A stretch of DNA of 64,000 bases from assembly GCA_002221725.1 (NCBI GenBank), contig NJFT01000145.1, positions 40,650 to 104,649 of the forward strand. Direction: 5' to 3'. Position 1 is the stretch's first letter; each line of letters begins with the position of its first letter. Shown here in pieces: positions 35,139-47,087 of this stretch. Made by a program: the position numbers and the translations under genes. Source of the stretch: Scedosporium boydii. Lineage: Eukaryota > Ascomycota > Sordariomycetes > Microascales > Microascaceae. Below the pieces are notes generated by a model that did not search any database, was not told the DNA's origin, and saw nothing but the letters and a program-made list of their open reading frames with translations.

Positions 35139-36298
35139 GTTGGTTGAGTTGGCTCGGTTTTCAGAGAAGAAGAAAATATATCTATTAGTCTGCTCGGAAT
35201 TTCTCGATTCTTTCCAAGGCATTTGCGGTGGTATATATATATTGACAGGTTTCACCCCCCAGAACCGGAGAATCAAGGTGATTTGGTACTGAGGTACATG
35301 TTTGATGCAACTGGCTGACACAGCGATTTATTGATTTATCAGCATCTCCAGATTACAATAGTACAACGAACTCGGCGACCAATGTTTCTGACCTTGTCTG
35401 TTCGATCCCCTTCTGCGAAAATGCTTGGGGAAGGATTGGCCGGATCGCAAACAACATAACAGCTCCACAAATAGGAAAGGCAAAGTATGCAGATGGCACG
35501 GAAGCTAGGGGAATTATTCAGGAACCCACTGAGCAGTCTGAGCATCCAACCCGACCTTGGTGTCACCGACATATTCTCATAGTAGGTGAGCAATGACTGA
35601 TATCGGATATTAATCCATCAGGTCCTTCGATATTAAATCCGATCAGAATCTTGTCGAATTATCGTTCATGGCTTTGTCCGAAACTCGGAACGGAGACGCT
35701 GATCCCCGATTCCCGGCTTAAACGGCGTTAAGGTGGGTTGCCAACTTGCCTATTACACATAAACTAAAACACTTGAGAAGAGGACGGGGTTATGGGATTA
35801 AGAGAGTTCTTGATTCGGCCGGACACATGTTCACACGGAGCAAGCATTCACATCAAACCAGCGACGAAATTGCCAATCAATGAGACCCGAAGCAGGCGGA
35901 AAGTGTCGGGGGTGTGATGGCTCTATTGCCCATGGATGGCGCGACCTTCGTATCAACCCCGCTTCGGCGATGATAGTATAACGAGATGAGAACGGGCCGG
36001 ACCTACCGCCCCGGACGCGGGGATATCGGTGTCAAGTGGCGTAGACTGCGCAGCCAATTTCACTACGACCGAAGACTCCTGCCAATGGTTCGGCCGAAAA
36101 GAGGGACGGCCGGACGTATGCCTTCCATAGATTTCCCTGTTCATTTGTCTATATAAATGGGGAGTATAGCCCACGGCGAAATGATTAATTGCACAGAATC
36201 TCGACAGCCGAAGAAATACGCACCCAACACTCCCACCATCTTTATTTATCGTCCTCCTTTACAACTTGCCTCGTTTCTGCGCTCGTACCCTCGCCAAA
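35139..36298. promoter_or_regulatory. Divergent promoter region between NmrA-like and O-methyltransferase genes
   Basis: About 1.16 kb with no convincing gene. A TATA run at 35235-35242 lies about 100 bases upstream of the NmrA-like ATG, and TATATAAA at 36150-36157 lies about 142 bases upstream of the methyltransferase ATG. Confidence 0.5.
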
Positions 36299-37015
36299 AT
36301 GGATTCGCTCAGCAGTGGCCCCATTGCAGATCTTCTTAAACAGCTCCACCAGGAAGCCGAAGCAGCTGATCAGCCATTGCTGGAAGCTTACAGCAGCGGC
36401 GCTGACGGCGAAGAAACCGACTACAAAGACATCATCGGCCAGTTCATCGAATCTGAAACCAAGGATCTAAACAAAGTCTACAGCGGACTTGCCGGCAACT
36501 TCTTGAGCGTCTCGCCGGAGTTCGGACGCTTCCTCTACATGTCCGCGCGTGCCTGCAAGGCCAAGCGCATCGTCGAGTTCGGCTCCTCCATGGGCATCTC
36601 CACCATCTACCTGGCCGCGGCTCTGCGAGACATGGGTGACAGTGACGGTGATCGCCGCTTGATCGGCACGGAACTCGAGCCCAGCAAGGCCGAGAAGGCC
36701 CAGGCAAACGTTGCCGCGGCTGGATTGGCTGGCCTTGTCGAACTGCGAGTTGGCGACGCGCGGGAGACGCTCAAATCTGGCATCGGCGGCAATATCGACA
36801 TGGTGATGCTCGACGGCGCCTTTACGCTGTACCTTCCGGTCCTCAAGCTTCTGGAGCCGTATCTGAAGCCGGGAGCGCTGATCATCGGGGAGAATGCGTT
36901 CAAGGAGGCCGGTGGATATATCGACTATGTCCGCGATCCGCGGAACGGCTATCTTTCGATTCCCCTTCCTTTCGATTCGAACCGAGGAAATGAATTGACG
37001 ATCAAGACCAAGTGA
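36299..37015 (+). CDS. Class I SAM-dependent O-methyltransferase
   Basis: 238 residues. The start at 36299 (CAAAATGG context) was chosen because the longer open frame lacks an ATG. Motif I is RIVEFGSSMGISTIYLA, the acidic end of beta2 is LIGTELEPSKAEKA, and DARETL is followed by IDMVMLDGAF, the metal/SAM-site region typical of the CCoAOMT/Methyltransf_24-like group. The C-terminus is GNELTIKTK. It would methylate a hydroxyl of a small molecule; the substrate is unknown. Its divergent partner is the NmrA-like reductase. Confidence 0.9.
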   Translation: MDSLSSGPIADLLKQLHQEAEAADQPLLEAYSSGADGEETDYKDIIGQFIESETKDLNKVYSGLAGNFLSVSPEFGRFLYMSARACKAKRIVEFGSSMGISTIYLAAALRDMGDSDGDRRLIGTELEPSKAEKAQANVAAAGLAGLVELRVGDARETLKSGIGGNIDMVMLDGAFTLYLPVLKLLEPYLKPGALIIGENAFKEAGGYIDYVRDPRNGYLSIPLPFDSNRGNELTIKTK

Positions 37016-37534
37016 ACATTGTGATGGACAACTTCTGATCATTGACCATCTTGTTGGGTAAACCTGCTAGGATCACATCTGGGTTTTGTATGTTGGATTT
37101 TGCAGGACGAAAGGTTCAAACCAAGTAAGCATCGTGGGATCGGGCAAGATGTTCTTGGGCACGGTTTGTCGCTAGCTAGAAATACTACGAAAACTCCTCT
37201 CGTCCAAAAGACAGGTCTGTTATATTGTCCCGATGCCCAACCCGCCGTGAATAAAACACTGTCCACTCCCATCGTCAGCGTCCTTTTGCGGCCGGTGCGC
37301 GAGACAGCATGTACTTGTAGCCATTAAGCAAGTCCGTCCATCCAACCCCATCTTTTCTATTACGTAGCCATCGTCACTTGTTCATCCATGGTTGGTTTGG
37401 CTTCTATTTGGTGAAAACTACCTATTGGGTTTCATGGTTTCCAAGATTGATCCTTGAGTTATTATCAAGCCTAAGATATTCACCGCCCTGGCCCTTTATC
37501 CTAACCCACTAAGTGATGAGTTCGCTAGTTCCCT
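37016..37534. other. Convergent intergenic spacer
   Basis: 3' flanks only; no gene recognised. Confidence 0.5.
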
Positions 37535-39870
37535 CTAGTCTACTTCTTCTCTTGGGTATGTTTCATGTTCCTTTCCGCTCTGGTCGGTCCCCTCATAGAT
37601 TTCGGCGGTTCCATAGAGCTGTGACACCGAATTGGAAATAATTAAAATGGGCCTGCCGTTTGAATTGGCTGGCTCTAATTCGAAGGCTTGGGTGATGCAG
37701 CAATCGAGGCATTGATCATCAGCTAGAATACACCGGTACATCAGGTATGAGTGACTAGCAATCGCGATCACTGCGGCTCGTAGTTTATCGCCTCCAGCAC
37801 TTCCATCGCAGAGAGTAACTGGCCTACCATTGACGCGTGCTTGTATTATCGGGTACTGGGAACAATCAACTAGAATGTTCCTCTTGGACGTGTCACCACA
37901 TCGGGAAGCCGACCTCGAACAGTTCACGAGACCCCTCGCCCTCAGCACAGACAAGACCAGACGCCCAGGGGCGCTGGGAACAGTCTCGCAGCCTGTCTCA
38001 AGGTCGTCTGTTCGTAGGACGTAAGTAACGCGGAGGGATTTGGGCGCCTCTGTAAGCCTCAAGGATATCTGGCTGAGCTTTGCCAGCAATGCATTAAGGG
38101 TTGGTCGCGGGCCATGTTGCGAGGCTACATCGTGAAGGCTGTCCTGAACGATTCGGAACGACTTGCTATCCTTTTCAATCCGGCCTGACAGGACATGAAT
38201 GAGTTCAGTAAGCTCTGGGTGGAGAGAGACTTCCCTCAAGATGTCCAAGTGCACACAAATTCCGCCTTCGCTCACTGCAGCGGTTCCTGGGCCGACTATT
38301 AGATACCGGGGGCCTGTAAATAGAATCAGAGCATCCAGGAACCGATAAGATTTTTCAAGTCCAACTTCGGGGTGCAATAATTCGAGAATGAATCTGATAG
38401 ATCTAGGTTTCCTTGATTGGCTCTCGATTGACTTCTTGAGTTGCCTGTCGTAAAATTCCTCGAGTCCGCTGCGCATGGGGCATAAATTCTCTGCTTCGGA
38501 AAGACTGGCAAGTCTTTGCGCAACGACTAAAACCGTCTCCAACATAATTACCAGGCAGGGGCTCTCCGGGCCCTCCTTGTTCCTGTTGCCCCAGTCTCGG
38601 CAAAGGACACAATTGCACAATCTCTGAATGGCCGCCAAGCTCTCCTCATATTTTGGCTCGGCATCCTCTATTTTCATGTGAACAGCCCTGTCCATGTGGG
38701 GTTGAGCGGGCAAAAGTTCTGGAAACCACTGCAAAACAGTCTGGATGAAGCCCTGTCCGTGGGGCCTGGAAGAATACGAACACCATCCCGCACGCGTCGT
38801 TTTATCGAGAACGGGCACCCCAAGCGCAATTGCCTTAAAAATACGAGCCGCAGATCCTAAGACGATTCCGACGTTCGTAGGAGTTCTCATCAACTTATCG
38901 AAGTTGCTTCCAAAGGTGGATTTCCAACAGGAATCCCAGGAAACGCGGCCGCTAACCATCGCACACGTCATGTTCCCCATCTCCCGGAAAATAAAGTCGG
39001 CATGGTCATCAAGCACATATGTTCTGCTTGTCACTTCGACCTCGTTGCCAAGAGAATTGGAACCGCCGAAGGAGACGTGCACTTGCGGATCCTCGCTCAA
39101 GAGAAAATTCGAATATACCAACTCTCCCTATTGATTGTAAATGGCAACCCTGAGGCCGTAAAGCCACTCCCTAACAGCTGCAATCCATCCTACCGCAGAG
39201 CACCCGCTAATCTGGATAGATTGCAGGCTCCCGGACGCCACTTTTCCAATGCCGATGAGGGCAGCGGCGAGCTTCTCAGGGAGAGGACGTTCTCGAAAAC
39301 TAGGCGATAACCAGGCGCCTTTACTGCGCCGCGACCTCAGATCCAGCCTCATGAGACCCTCAGCCAGAAGGGGAAACTTTGTGGTCGAAAAAAACCCCTC
39401 ACAGGCGCGAATGATCGTTAGCCATTGGCTGAGCGAGGGCGTGAGCTGATTAGGAGGATTATGTTGCAAAACTATGTTGTGCATAACATTGGCTGCGAAG
39501 TCTTCGTGGTAGCATTCCGCGAGCGTGGCACAAAGAGCCAGCAAGCTGCATCACTGGTCGGTAGCCCCCAGAGTCCGAGCGAAACTCTGAATGCCAAAGC
39601 CAAACCAGAGGAGGCTTCCATACCCGCCATGGCTGGGTAGGGCAGTTAACGCAGCTTGCACGTTCTGTCGACCGGTACGAGAGAGAGGGAACTTCTGCGC
39701 TATCGCTTGGCCGACGACGAGGTTGTATGGGTCTACTCCAGCGGCTGCGAGGCGACTTAATACACCGACTGAGAAGGATACTGTCTTTGGGCGAGGTTGT
39801 CCCAATTGACGGCCCCTTGCAGTTGGAATGATCCGGTGGCGAGGGACGAAGATGAATCTGCTGAGCTCAT
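37535..39870 (-). pseudogene. Orphan fungal protein gene with one frameshift and two in-frame stops
   Basis: One long protein of about 775 codons reads on the minus strand with three lesions. The start is ATG 39870 (Ser-rich N-terminus with NWDNLAQRQYPSQS). A one-base shift lies near 39765-39769, after which SRLAAAGVDPYNLVVGQAIAQ continues. A TGA lies at 39553-39551 and a TAG at 39130-39128, the frame reading on unchanged after each. The last 529 codons (39121-37535) are uninterrupted, with a CxxC-containing segment (RLCNCVLCRDWG) and a C-terminal Cys cluster (DDQCLDCC). I recognise it as an uncharacterised fungal family but know no function or Pfam name. Both stops are one C-to-T change away from a sense codon (CGA and CAG). 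Confidence 0.75.
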
Positions 39871-40429
39871 ATCTGTCTCGGTGCCTGGGTCTAATAATAG
39901 TTAATGGGATGAAACGTATTCTCTCTGGCTTCGTGTCGCCGGTTTGCTGAAACTTATTGAACAACTCAGTACCCCGCTCAGATCCACGCCTACGGAGGAA
40001 ATGCTGCCCCTTTATAAAGAAATCGACGTTACACTTTGTGTGCTCCCAACGTATGATACGCAACACAGTCCTTTGGACACGAATTTAGTGGCTTAACATT
40101 AAAACTACAAATACACATCAATCAGTTTACACGTAATGTCGTGTAATTGTATAACATACACCGCCTCCGCAGAGCCTGGTGACCCTCAGAGATTCCCTCC
40201 CCTACAACAACGCACGCAGACGATTCGTCAAGGAGCCCCCGTTTCCCTCACAAGGGACTGCTGGGATTTGCGAGGGCAGGCTGGGAGTGCCAAGGACGTT
40301 GTAAATTGCACCCGTGTATGATCTACTTAAAAGAAGTAAAAACCAAAACCAACACTATATAATACAAGGTATGATCCCGCCGTGGTACCCAAGTCGTGAT
40401 ACCCACCAAGTTCTTAGTGTCACCCTCCA
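39871..40429. other. Intergenic spacer
   Basis: The arginine-rich open frame that extends the orphan gene upstream to 40066 is a shadow without ATG. No gene recognised. Confidence 0.45.
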
Positions 40430-41729
40430 TCACCCTCCATTCCCCGCCTCGACCCCTCTTCTCGTATTCGGGTGGCGTAGCGGAGTGACCACCAAAAACG
40501 TGCTTACCCTCTGAGAAGCAACAGGTGTCTCTCTCTCAACAGTTGACGGAGAAGGGGGATATAACCCACCATCCGCGTCTGACGATAGACTAACCGAGGT
40601 CCGTTTGGAGAAAAATGAAGATATCCTCGATAGCCTGCGCAGATATCCGCCTTGATAAAGGCTGGACTCCCTGCGTGGGAGGGGATTCATGGATAAGGGG
40701 CTGATAATATCCGGAAGTCGTGACGGCTCGAAGGGAGGGGGCTTGCTTGGCGGAGGCGTATCGGGCAGAGGCCAGGCGACAGTAATATCCTTCCGCGGTA
40801 GAGTTGGAGGATTAACAGCCGCAGTCTCGGCAACGTAACTGTGTGTCCTGCTCCAGGGGAGCGGCTTAAGTAGTGATGCCACGATTGTTTGGCCTGGAGA
40901 CGGCGAATGCACACCGTCCTTGGCTTCGAGATCGATATATGCGTTGCGATTTCGTCGTTTCCGAATGAAGAAAAACAGGATTCCGAGTATAAACGCACAT
41001 CCAGCTGCGGGTCGGTCAGTTAGATTAGTTTGGCAAGTAAATGTAGGGAGTCGTACCGGCAGCACTCAGTGATATCCCCACCACTTGACCTGCGGAGAGC
41101 CCTTTCGTGGTCATGACCATTTCCGGAGAAGTCTCGGAGGACTGTGTAGCTTCGGTGGTCGTCGTTCCGAAGGAAGGCCCTACCCAAACAGATGTAGATG
41201 TCGCAGTAATACTGGAGGTGATGACCTGTGTCTCTGGTGTGGAGCTAGATGATAGGCTTTCCTGGTATGTCTGGTATGTCTGGGATGTTTGGGATGGGAG
41301 GGGAACAAAGCTGATCAATGGAGTTGACGGCAAAGGGTCAGAATTAGTTGTCAAAGGAGGTTGCAAAGCCGGTGTCGAGGAAGTTGGAGTTACGGCTGAT
41401 GTCGATGTCGACGTTGACTCTGTTGCCTCGGGCACGGGTGTTGTCGGTGGCGCTGGTGGAGCTGGCGTCGGGGGGAGAGGTGGAAGAGACGATGACTTAG
41501 GGCTCGGCGGGCCAGGACTAGGCGGACCAGGGCTGGGCGGAGGTCGAGGAATGGCCGTTGGCCTTCCTCCATTCCCTTTACCCCTGCCCTCGTTCTGTTC
41601 GTCGCCATCCTCATCCTCGTCCTCATTCTCGTCTCCCTGGCTATTGTCGTTCCCCTGGTCGTCCTCGATTTCGTCAACAATCTGGCGGATGCTCGGAACA
41701 AAAGCCCTTCTCCGTCGCAAAAGGCTCAT
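40430..41729 (-). CDS. Single-pass membrane protein with Ser/Thr/Pro-rich ectodomain
   Basis: Exon 1 41729-41057 and exon 2 41004 to about 40508 (donor GTAAGC there) or 40430 (if unspliced); GTACGA donor and CGCAG acceptor join them in frame. Order: an acidic Asn/Asp/Glu stretch (EDDQGNDNSQGDENEDED), Pro-rich repeats (PGPPSPGPPSP), then a long Ser/Thr-rich, probably O-glycosylated region. The TM helix spans the intron (GLSAGQVVGISLSAA then GCAFILGILFFF) and is followed by a basic stop-transfer RKRRN and a Pro/Ser-rich cytosolic tail. The architecture resembles Mid2/Wsc-like cell-surface sensors, but no WSC domain is seen. No N-terminal signal peptide is seen from ATG 41729, so a 5' exon may be missing. 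Confidence 0.65.
41265..41300. repeat. Short imperfect ten-base repeats in the Ser/Thr region
   Basis: TATGTCTGG-type units repeat three to four times and encode a Gln-Thr-Tyr/Ser run in the ectodomain. Confidence 0.5.
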
Positions 41730-43411
41730 GGTTAAACTCGATACATATCCAGCCCGTCTGCTTCTTCTAGGCAACAGGAAAACTCCTACGGCTTTCCAAT
41801 AGGTAGTTTTGCGGTCTAATCGAACAACAAGTCTAGTCACTCTCCATAAAGGAGACTAAAAATTATTGAACATTTCAGCGGGTTTTAAATAAACGAACGG
41901 ACTTGAGTACGCCCGCCCGCACACCCTAGCTCATAAAGAGAAAACAATCAAGCCCACAGCCTCACTGATTCAGCGTTAGTTAAAACACTTTTTCGACGGA
42001 ACAACGGTCCCGTTTGCAAGTTTACGCCCCACAATCTGCCAGATGCAATGTTAATTGGCGTGGACCAGTTGATGTGCGACGATCTCCTCCCGCTCAGGCC
42101 AGGTTCCTTGCCCGGGAGCGAGGGGCTTGCAGAGGGGTCTGTTTCAGAATGCGACCATATCCTTGCGCTCATCACCAACCACCACTCGACTGAGGATAGG
42201 TGGGAGCCATGGGTGGTCTTTGGTTTCATATTACTATTGTGTTGTGTACTATTGATAGTTTTCCACATACACGAAGTGTGCATGCGACGTGTTCGCCTGA
42301 CGGGTTCGTTATCCGTCCTAAGATTCCCAGGCCAGCGGTATAAGTTGTTGCCGACGGAATTACCAGGTTGTCGAGCTTAATGCTGTTTCAGGTTGTTCAG
42401 CATATTTCTATCTCTGGTCGGACACGGCCTACAATCTGGGGCAGTGGACACTCCTCGTATTCACGACGACCCTCGATCACTTACCTCCCTTCGTATCGTC
42501 TCTCAGTTAATCTCGTCAATAACTCGTAGTGCGGCGATCAACAGACCTAGGCTTGTCGAAGGTTGAAGCGCTTTCCTTGCAGAGGACCTCGCGACTTATC
42601 ACGCCACTATTATATTCCGACCCGGGATAGCTGAGCCTATTCTCCTGCTCCTCCCACGACGCCCTCAACAAACTTTGTCTCTCACCTCGGATTTCACGTA
42701 AACTAGGAGAAGTACGCGCCTTGAGCTAATGGTGGGCTCAGCAGGAACAAACCTACTGGGAAGCAACATGCTTTGCTGCCGGGCATTGTTTTATCCCATC
42801 CTTGCCTGTGTGGCCTCTCCTGCCCCAAGACAGTCACTAGCTCGTTTTTTCCACCTTCATCACGAGATACCTGTGGAAAGCAGGCCCTGCCTTTGTACCT
42901 AAAGATGCGAGCTTAGGGGCTGCATAGACAACTAAGCGTCGGGAGAGCTGCTAGGAATGTGTTCTAGAAATATCACCATGAATCAAGAGACCGGATCATA
43001 TTCCATTTCTGTAAGACCACATAAAACATTTTTTAACAGCTAGCGTGGATACCATGTACGCTAATCGACATCTACAAAAGCGCCAGTCTCTGTGGAGCAG
43101 GGGTAAAGTAAAAAGAAGATTGCAACGAAAAAAAAAAAAAATTTAGATATTCGGACATGATGCAGAGTGTGGCTTGCGGCAGAGGAGATCATTGGATCCC
43201 CAAAACAGTCGTTCATGGCTGAGCACGAAAGCCAACTGCAGACACAGCCAATAACATCCCGTCATAACACCTCGCAGGACGAGGCACTCTCTCAGGCGGA
43301 TTGAGAGTCGCGGCCCAATCGTCAAGAAAGGGAAGTCAACCCCTCATCGTCCCCTCACACCTTCGTAGAACGCTCAACTTGAGACAAAACCATTAACGAC
43401 AACCGAGAAGC
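41730..43411. other. Intergenic stretch of 1.7 kb
   Basis: Short frames only (for example 42048-42380) without family character. A poly-A run sits at about 43129-43141. Confidence 0.45.
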
Positions 43412-46400
43412 ATGGATCCCTTTTCGGCACTGGCTGTGGCGACCGCGACGCTCCAGGTCATTGATTTCTCGGCAAAGCTGGTTACGACGGGCGCCGAGTT
43501 GTTCAAACGCGGTTATACCGACCGGACTATTGATTTGGAGTGGGCAGCAACGGAGCTACGGGACTATACTGACCGTCTGCAGAATGCGCTGCAACTCGGT
43601 CCTGACGTCCGCAGCCTTGCCGAGGCCGAGTCTGTGAGTATCGGTTTTACTCGGGAAAGGGGAGGAAAAAATGATGTGCTAACGCACTACAGAAACTTTG
43701 CGATCGTGCCGGAGAAGCTAAACAGCTGGCAGAAGAGCTCTTACAGCTCATCAACAGGTCGAAGAGAAGGGGTGGGAACAATAAGGCGTACGAGAGCTTC
43801 AGATCAGCCTTGATTACCATTTCGACCAAGTCGAACATTGATCGAATCGAAAACTGGGCTCCCTCCGCATCGGCCTCGTCTTGGATATTCTTGTCGCCCT
43901 CAAACTCCAACATCAACTCGCCAACGCTCGAAGAGATGACAGGTTCAACTCTCTTGACCGCAGCGCTAAGGCGATTGCCGAGGGGATTCTCGATAATCGT
44001 AATTACTTTACCAGTGGCATAAAGGACCTGGCAGGCGCTGTTGTCTCTACTATAGAAGAGCAAGGAAGAGGGATCCAGGAAAGATTAGAGGAGAATGTGG
44101 CTGCCATCGCAACCTTTCGGACGTGGATATCGGAGGAGTTTATTCCACGGAGAGCCACTGGACGCGATGGCCTATCAGGCGTGTTTACGCAAGACAGCAT
44201 TGAAGATCTTCGAAAAATTCAGGCTGATATCTCGGACTTTTTATGGTTCAGAGACATTCACGCTCGAAGAGACCAGGTTAAGACCCGTACGAAGAAACAT
44301 TTGGATGGATTTTTGATAACGAGGACGACGGCTCGGGGTTTCGTAGGTGGCTGAGGACCGATGGCGGCTGTCTCTGGATGTGTGGAAAGGCCGGATCGGG
44401 AAAATCGACTCTCATGAAATTCATCTCGAAACATCCTGCAACAACTAAACTCTTAGATGATTGGCGCTCCGGGTACACCATGCTCACAGCCACGTTCTAT
44501 TTCTGGAGCGCCGGAAGCGCTCTGCAGAAATCTCAGGCTGGCCTTCTGCGATCCATTTTATACAACGCGCTCGAAATGCATCCGGAGCTCGTCCCCGTTG
44601 TCTTCCCAATTCACTGCCGATTACTCTCTCGGGGACGCGGACGAATACTAGATGAAGAGCCGACGATCAACGAGCTGAAGACTGCCTTTTCGAAGCTTAT
44701 GACACAAGAAGTTGTCCCGATGAAGATATGTCTGTTCATCGACGGCGTGGACGAATTCGTGGGTGACCATGAAGAACTTGGAAGGCTTTTAACGTCGGTA
44801 GTCTCGCACCGCGTGAAACTAATGGTTTCAAGCCGACCAACACCTGAATGCCACGATATTTTTGTTCACTTCCCAAGCTTTCAGTTGCACAGATTCACTG
44901 AACAAGACATTAGGCAGTATGCTGAGGGCCACTTACTTCCGCAAGGCCCTAGCCGGCCCACAGAGTCGTCCAGAATAAATTCCAGGGACATCTCCAACCT
45001 GATCGACGAAATCGTGGACAAGGCATCGGGAGTCTTCCAATGGGTTGCCTTAGCCACCAAAAGTCTGGTTTCTGGGCTTCGGAAGCTAGAAAGTTTCGAT
45101 GTACTGGCCCAAAGGCTACGGGAACTACCGCCGGATCTCAATGATCTATACCGGCATATGCTCGCGAAAGTCCATCCTAGATACCAACGATATTCAGCCA
45201 TTTATCCTCCGAACTCTTTGTCGATATATTCATAGTGGAAATTTCCGACCCATGACCCTCCTTCGCTTAAGCTTTGCGATTGAGGGGGTGGAGGCGGCTC
45301 TTGATGCCGACTTTTGCCACTTTGATAAACAAGAAGAACTGTCCAGATGCAGACAAATGACGCAGCTCATCGCGAATTCATGTTGCGGTCTAGTTGAAGT
45401 AAATCGCATACCTCAATCAGAGTCCCATAATATCACTGGTATTATGGGAAAGTGTGAATCAGGCTTTGAAACTCATCTACCTATGGGCGCTGATCTGGTC
45501 TACAAAGAAAGGCTCGAATTTCTATTCGAGGCAGAATTGCTGACTGCGGAGGTGTGTTTCCTGCACAAGTCAGTCGTTGACTTCTTATACACCCCTGGTG
45601 TCGAAGAGGTTCTTGTTGCGCAGAGCAAGAGAAACACTGAGCCGTCGCTCGCCTTAGCTGCAGCGAGCTTAAGATACCTAAAAATGCCCTCACCAACAAA
45701 GATGTTCGTTGGTGGGTTTCAACTTCTAGGTTTGGTCGAGACCGAGATAATCGAAATGTTTCACCAATTCTTCGAGTTCGAGCATAGAAATGGGTCAGGA
45801 GAGATGATTCTGGACCTCCTGAGGGAGTTCGATGCGGTTGTAGGTCAACATAAAGATATCATTACGGATATGGCGCCAATAAGCAGGATTCGAAACAGAT
45901 TGATCCCCATAGCCCCGTCATATCCTCTCGATCGGCCAGACCATGAGAAGTATATGACTCCATATCCTGGAAACTCATGGTACCGTCACACGGATATTCT
46001 ACTGGCCTTATCGTGTAGTGCTGGACTAAAACACTCCGTTGAAGGCATGCTCAATCAGCTGGTAAACATCCCCCCTAATGTGGGCGAAGAGCTGAAGCCC
46101 TCCGTGTATCCCCAGGCGGCCCTCTCCTATATTGTGAACAGCTGGGTTACGCTGGGCTTTCGAACATTTGACCGCCATGAAGACCGGTGGGCTTCTCAGC
46201 TTCAAATCCTGAGATTGTCCCTGAGTCACGGCGCGGATCCCAACTACGTGACTACGTGTCTGGGTCGAACATGTCACCCTGGGCCATTGCAATAGGTCGC
46301 GTCCCCACTGAATTATGGGTAACTAATTTTGGGTTACTTGGCGCGCAGGCATGGTGTCACTTAGTCGAGAACATGGTCGAAGGCGGTGCCGACGTTAACC

Positions 46401-46606
46401 AACTCCTCCCACTTAACTGGGGATGGTGGGAGGATTATGGCAACTCGTACAAACAGCAGACCCCGTTATTATTAGTAAAGACGGTTTTATTAGGTTTTAG
46501 TGAGGCGTCGGTTTCGAGGGCAGAGAAGAGGAAAATAGATCTCTTGTCAGAGAGGCTGCAGCGGAAGCTTATCGAACGAGGAGGAATCTGCAGGGAAGAT
46601 GGGTAA
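43412..46606 (+). pseudogene. SesA-type/NACHT NLR-like gene, broken by four frameshifts
   Basis: Fungal STAND NTPase of the non-self-recognition/cell-death type. Exon 1 43412-43633 encodes MDPFSALAVATATLQVIDFS, the fungal_N/SesA-like N-domain. A GTGAGT...CTACAG intron leads to 43693. The NACHT domain has a Walker A CGKAGSGKS (about 44378-44410) and a Walker B ICLFIDGVDEF (about 44728-44760). A helical winged-helix-like stretch and a C-terminal part ending in HGADPN and GADVN ankyrin-like turns follow. The reading frame changes near 43850-43860, near 44281-44286, near 45183-45190, and at 46243-46258, where an eight-base unit ACTACGTG is duplicated in tandem. No whole protein can be made. Each block alone stays well conserved, so decay is recent. 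Confidence 0.85.
46243..46258. repeat. Eight-base tandem duplication causing a frameshift
   Basis: ACTACGTG occurs twice in direct succession (46243-46250, 46251-46258). Removing one copy would rejoin the frames around it. Confidence 0.85.
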
Positions 46607-46992
46607 CAAAAGACCAAGACAATCAAGAAATGGCGGCCGATGATGGGTTCCATCCTCGCCGATTCTGAGGCAGACACCGAAAATGAAAGGAGAAGAACAG
46701 TAATAAGGCACGGAGCTCCAAAGGAGCGGGAAATGAACGACGCCTCACACTATATAAAGTTTGTGGAAGGCTATGACAGGCGGCGTTAGGACCGAAGTTT
46801 CATCGACAGATGAGGAGCAGTTGGCGTCAGACGGAACCACAGTTGACATGTTATGACGACAGAATTCGTCTAGGGAGAGGTCATTTTCTCCGCACAAAAA
46901 GCACGAAAATGATGAGCCTTCAAGTGAAGATTGGGCTTATGTGAGGTAGTTGGGTTTCAAGTGACGTAGAAAGGAGACGTAAACTCGTGAAG
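46607..46992. other. Upstream region of Con-6
   Basis: No gene; contains the con-6 promoter. A second TATA-like TATATAAAG lies near 46751. Confidence 0.4.
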
Positions 46993-47001
46993 TATAAAAA
47001 G
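46993..47001 (+). promoter_or_regulatory. TATA-like box of the Con-6 gene
   Basis: TATAAAAAG about 90 bases before ATG 47088. Confidence 0.4.
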
Positions 47002-47087
47002 GCGTGCATTTTCCATTGCCGGAAAGGCCAGCGATTCAACTCTACATCTCAACCATTCTACAACGCCGGACAAACAATACGCCAAAT

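Noticed and set aside
39128..39553. Stop codons in the orphan gene as programmed readthrough
   Set aside because: A separate frameshift upstream makes decay the simpler reading; no stimulatory context was recognised.
39871..40066. Upstream extension of the orphan gene in the long open frame
   Set aside because: Arg-rich shadow without ATG; another frame here gives a Ser-rich N-terminus with ATG 39870 that fits better.
41107..41802. 231-residue plus-strand Val/Gly-rich frame
   Set aside because: Antisense shadow of the Ser/Thr/Pro-rich exon on the minus strand.
43881..46606. Separate small genes for each frame of the NLR region
   Set aside because: The blocks line up as successive parts of one SesA/NACHT protein; separate genes would lack starts and family ends.
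47004..47087. Upstream ATG for the Con-6 gene
   Set aside because: The added residues have no Con-6 character; the TATA-like box lies only about 10 bases before it.
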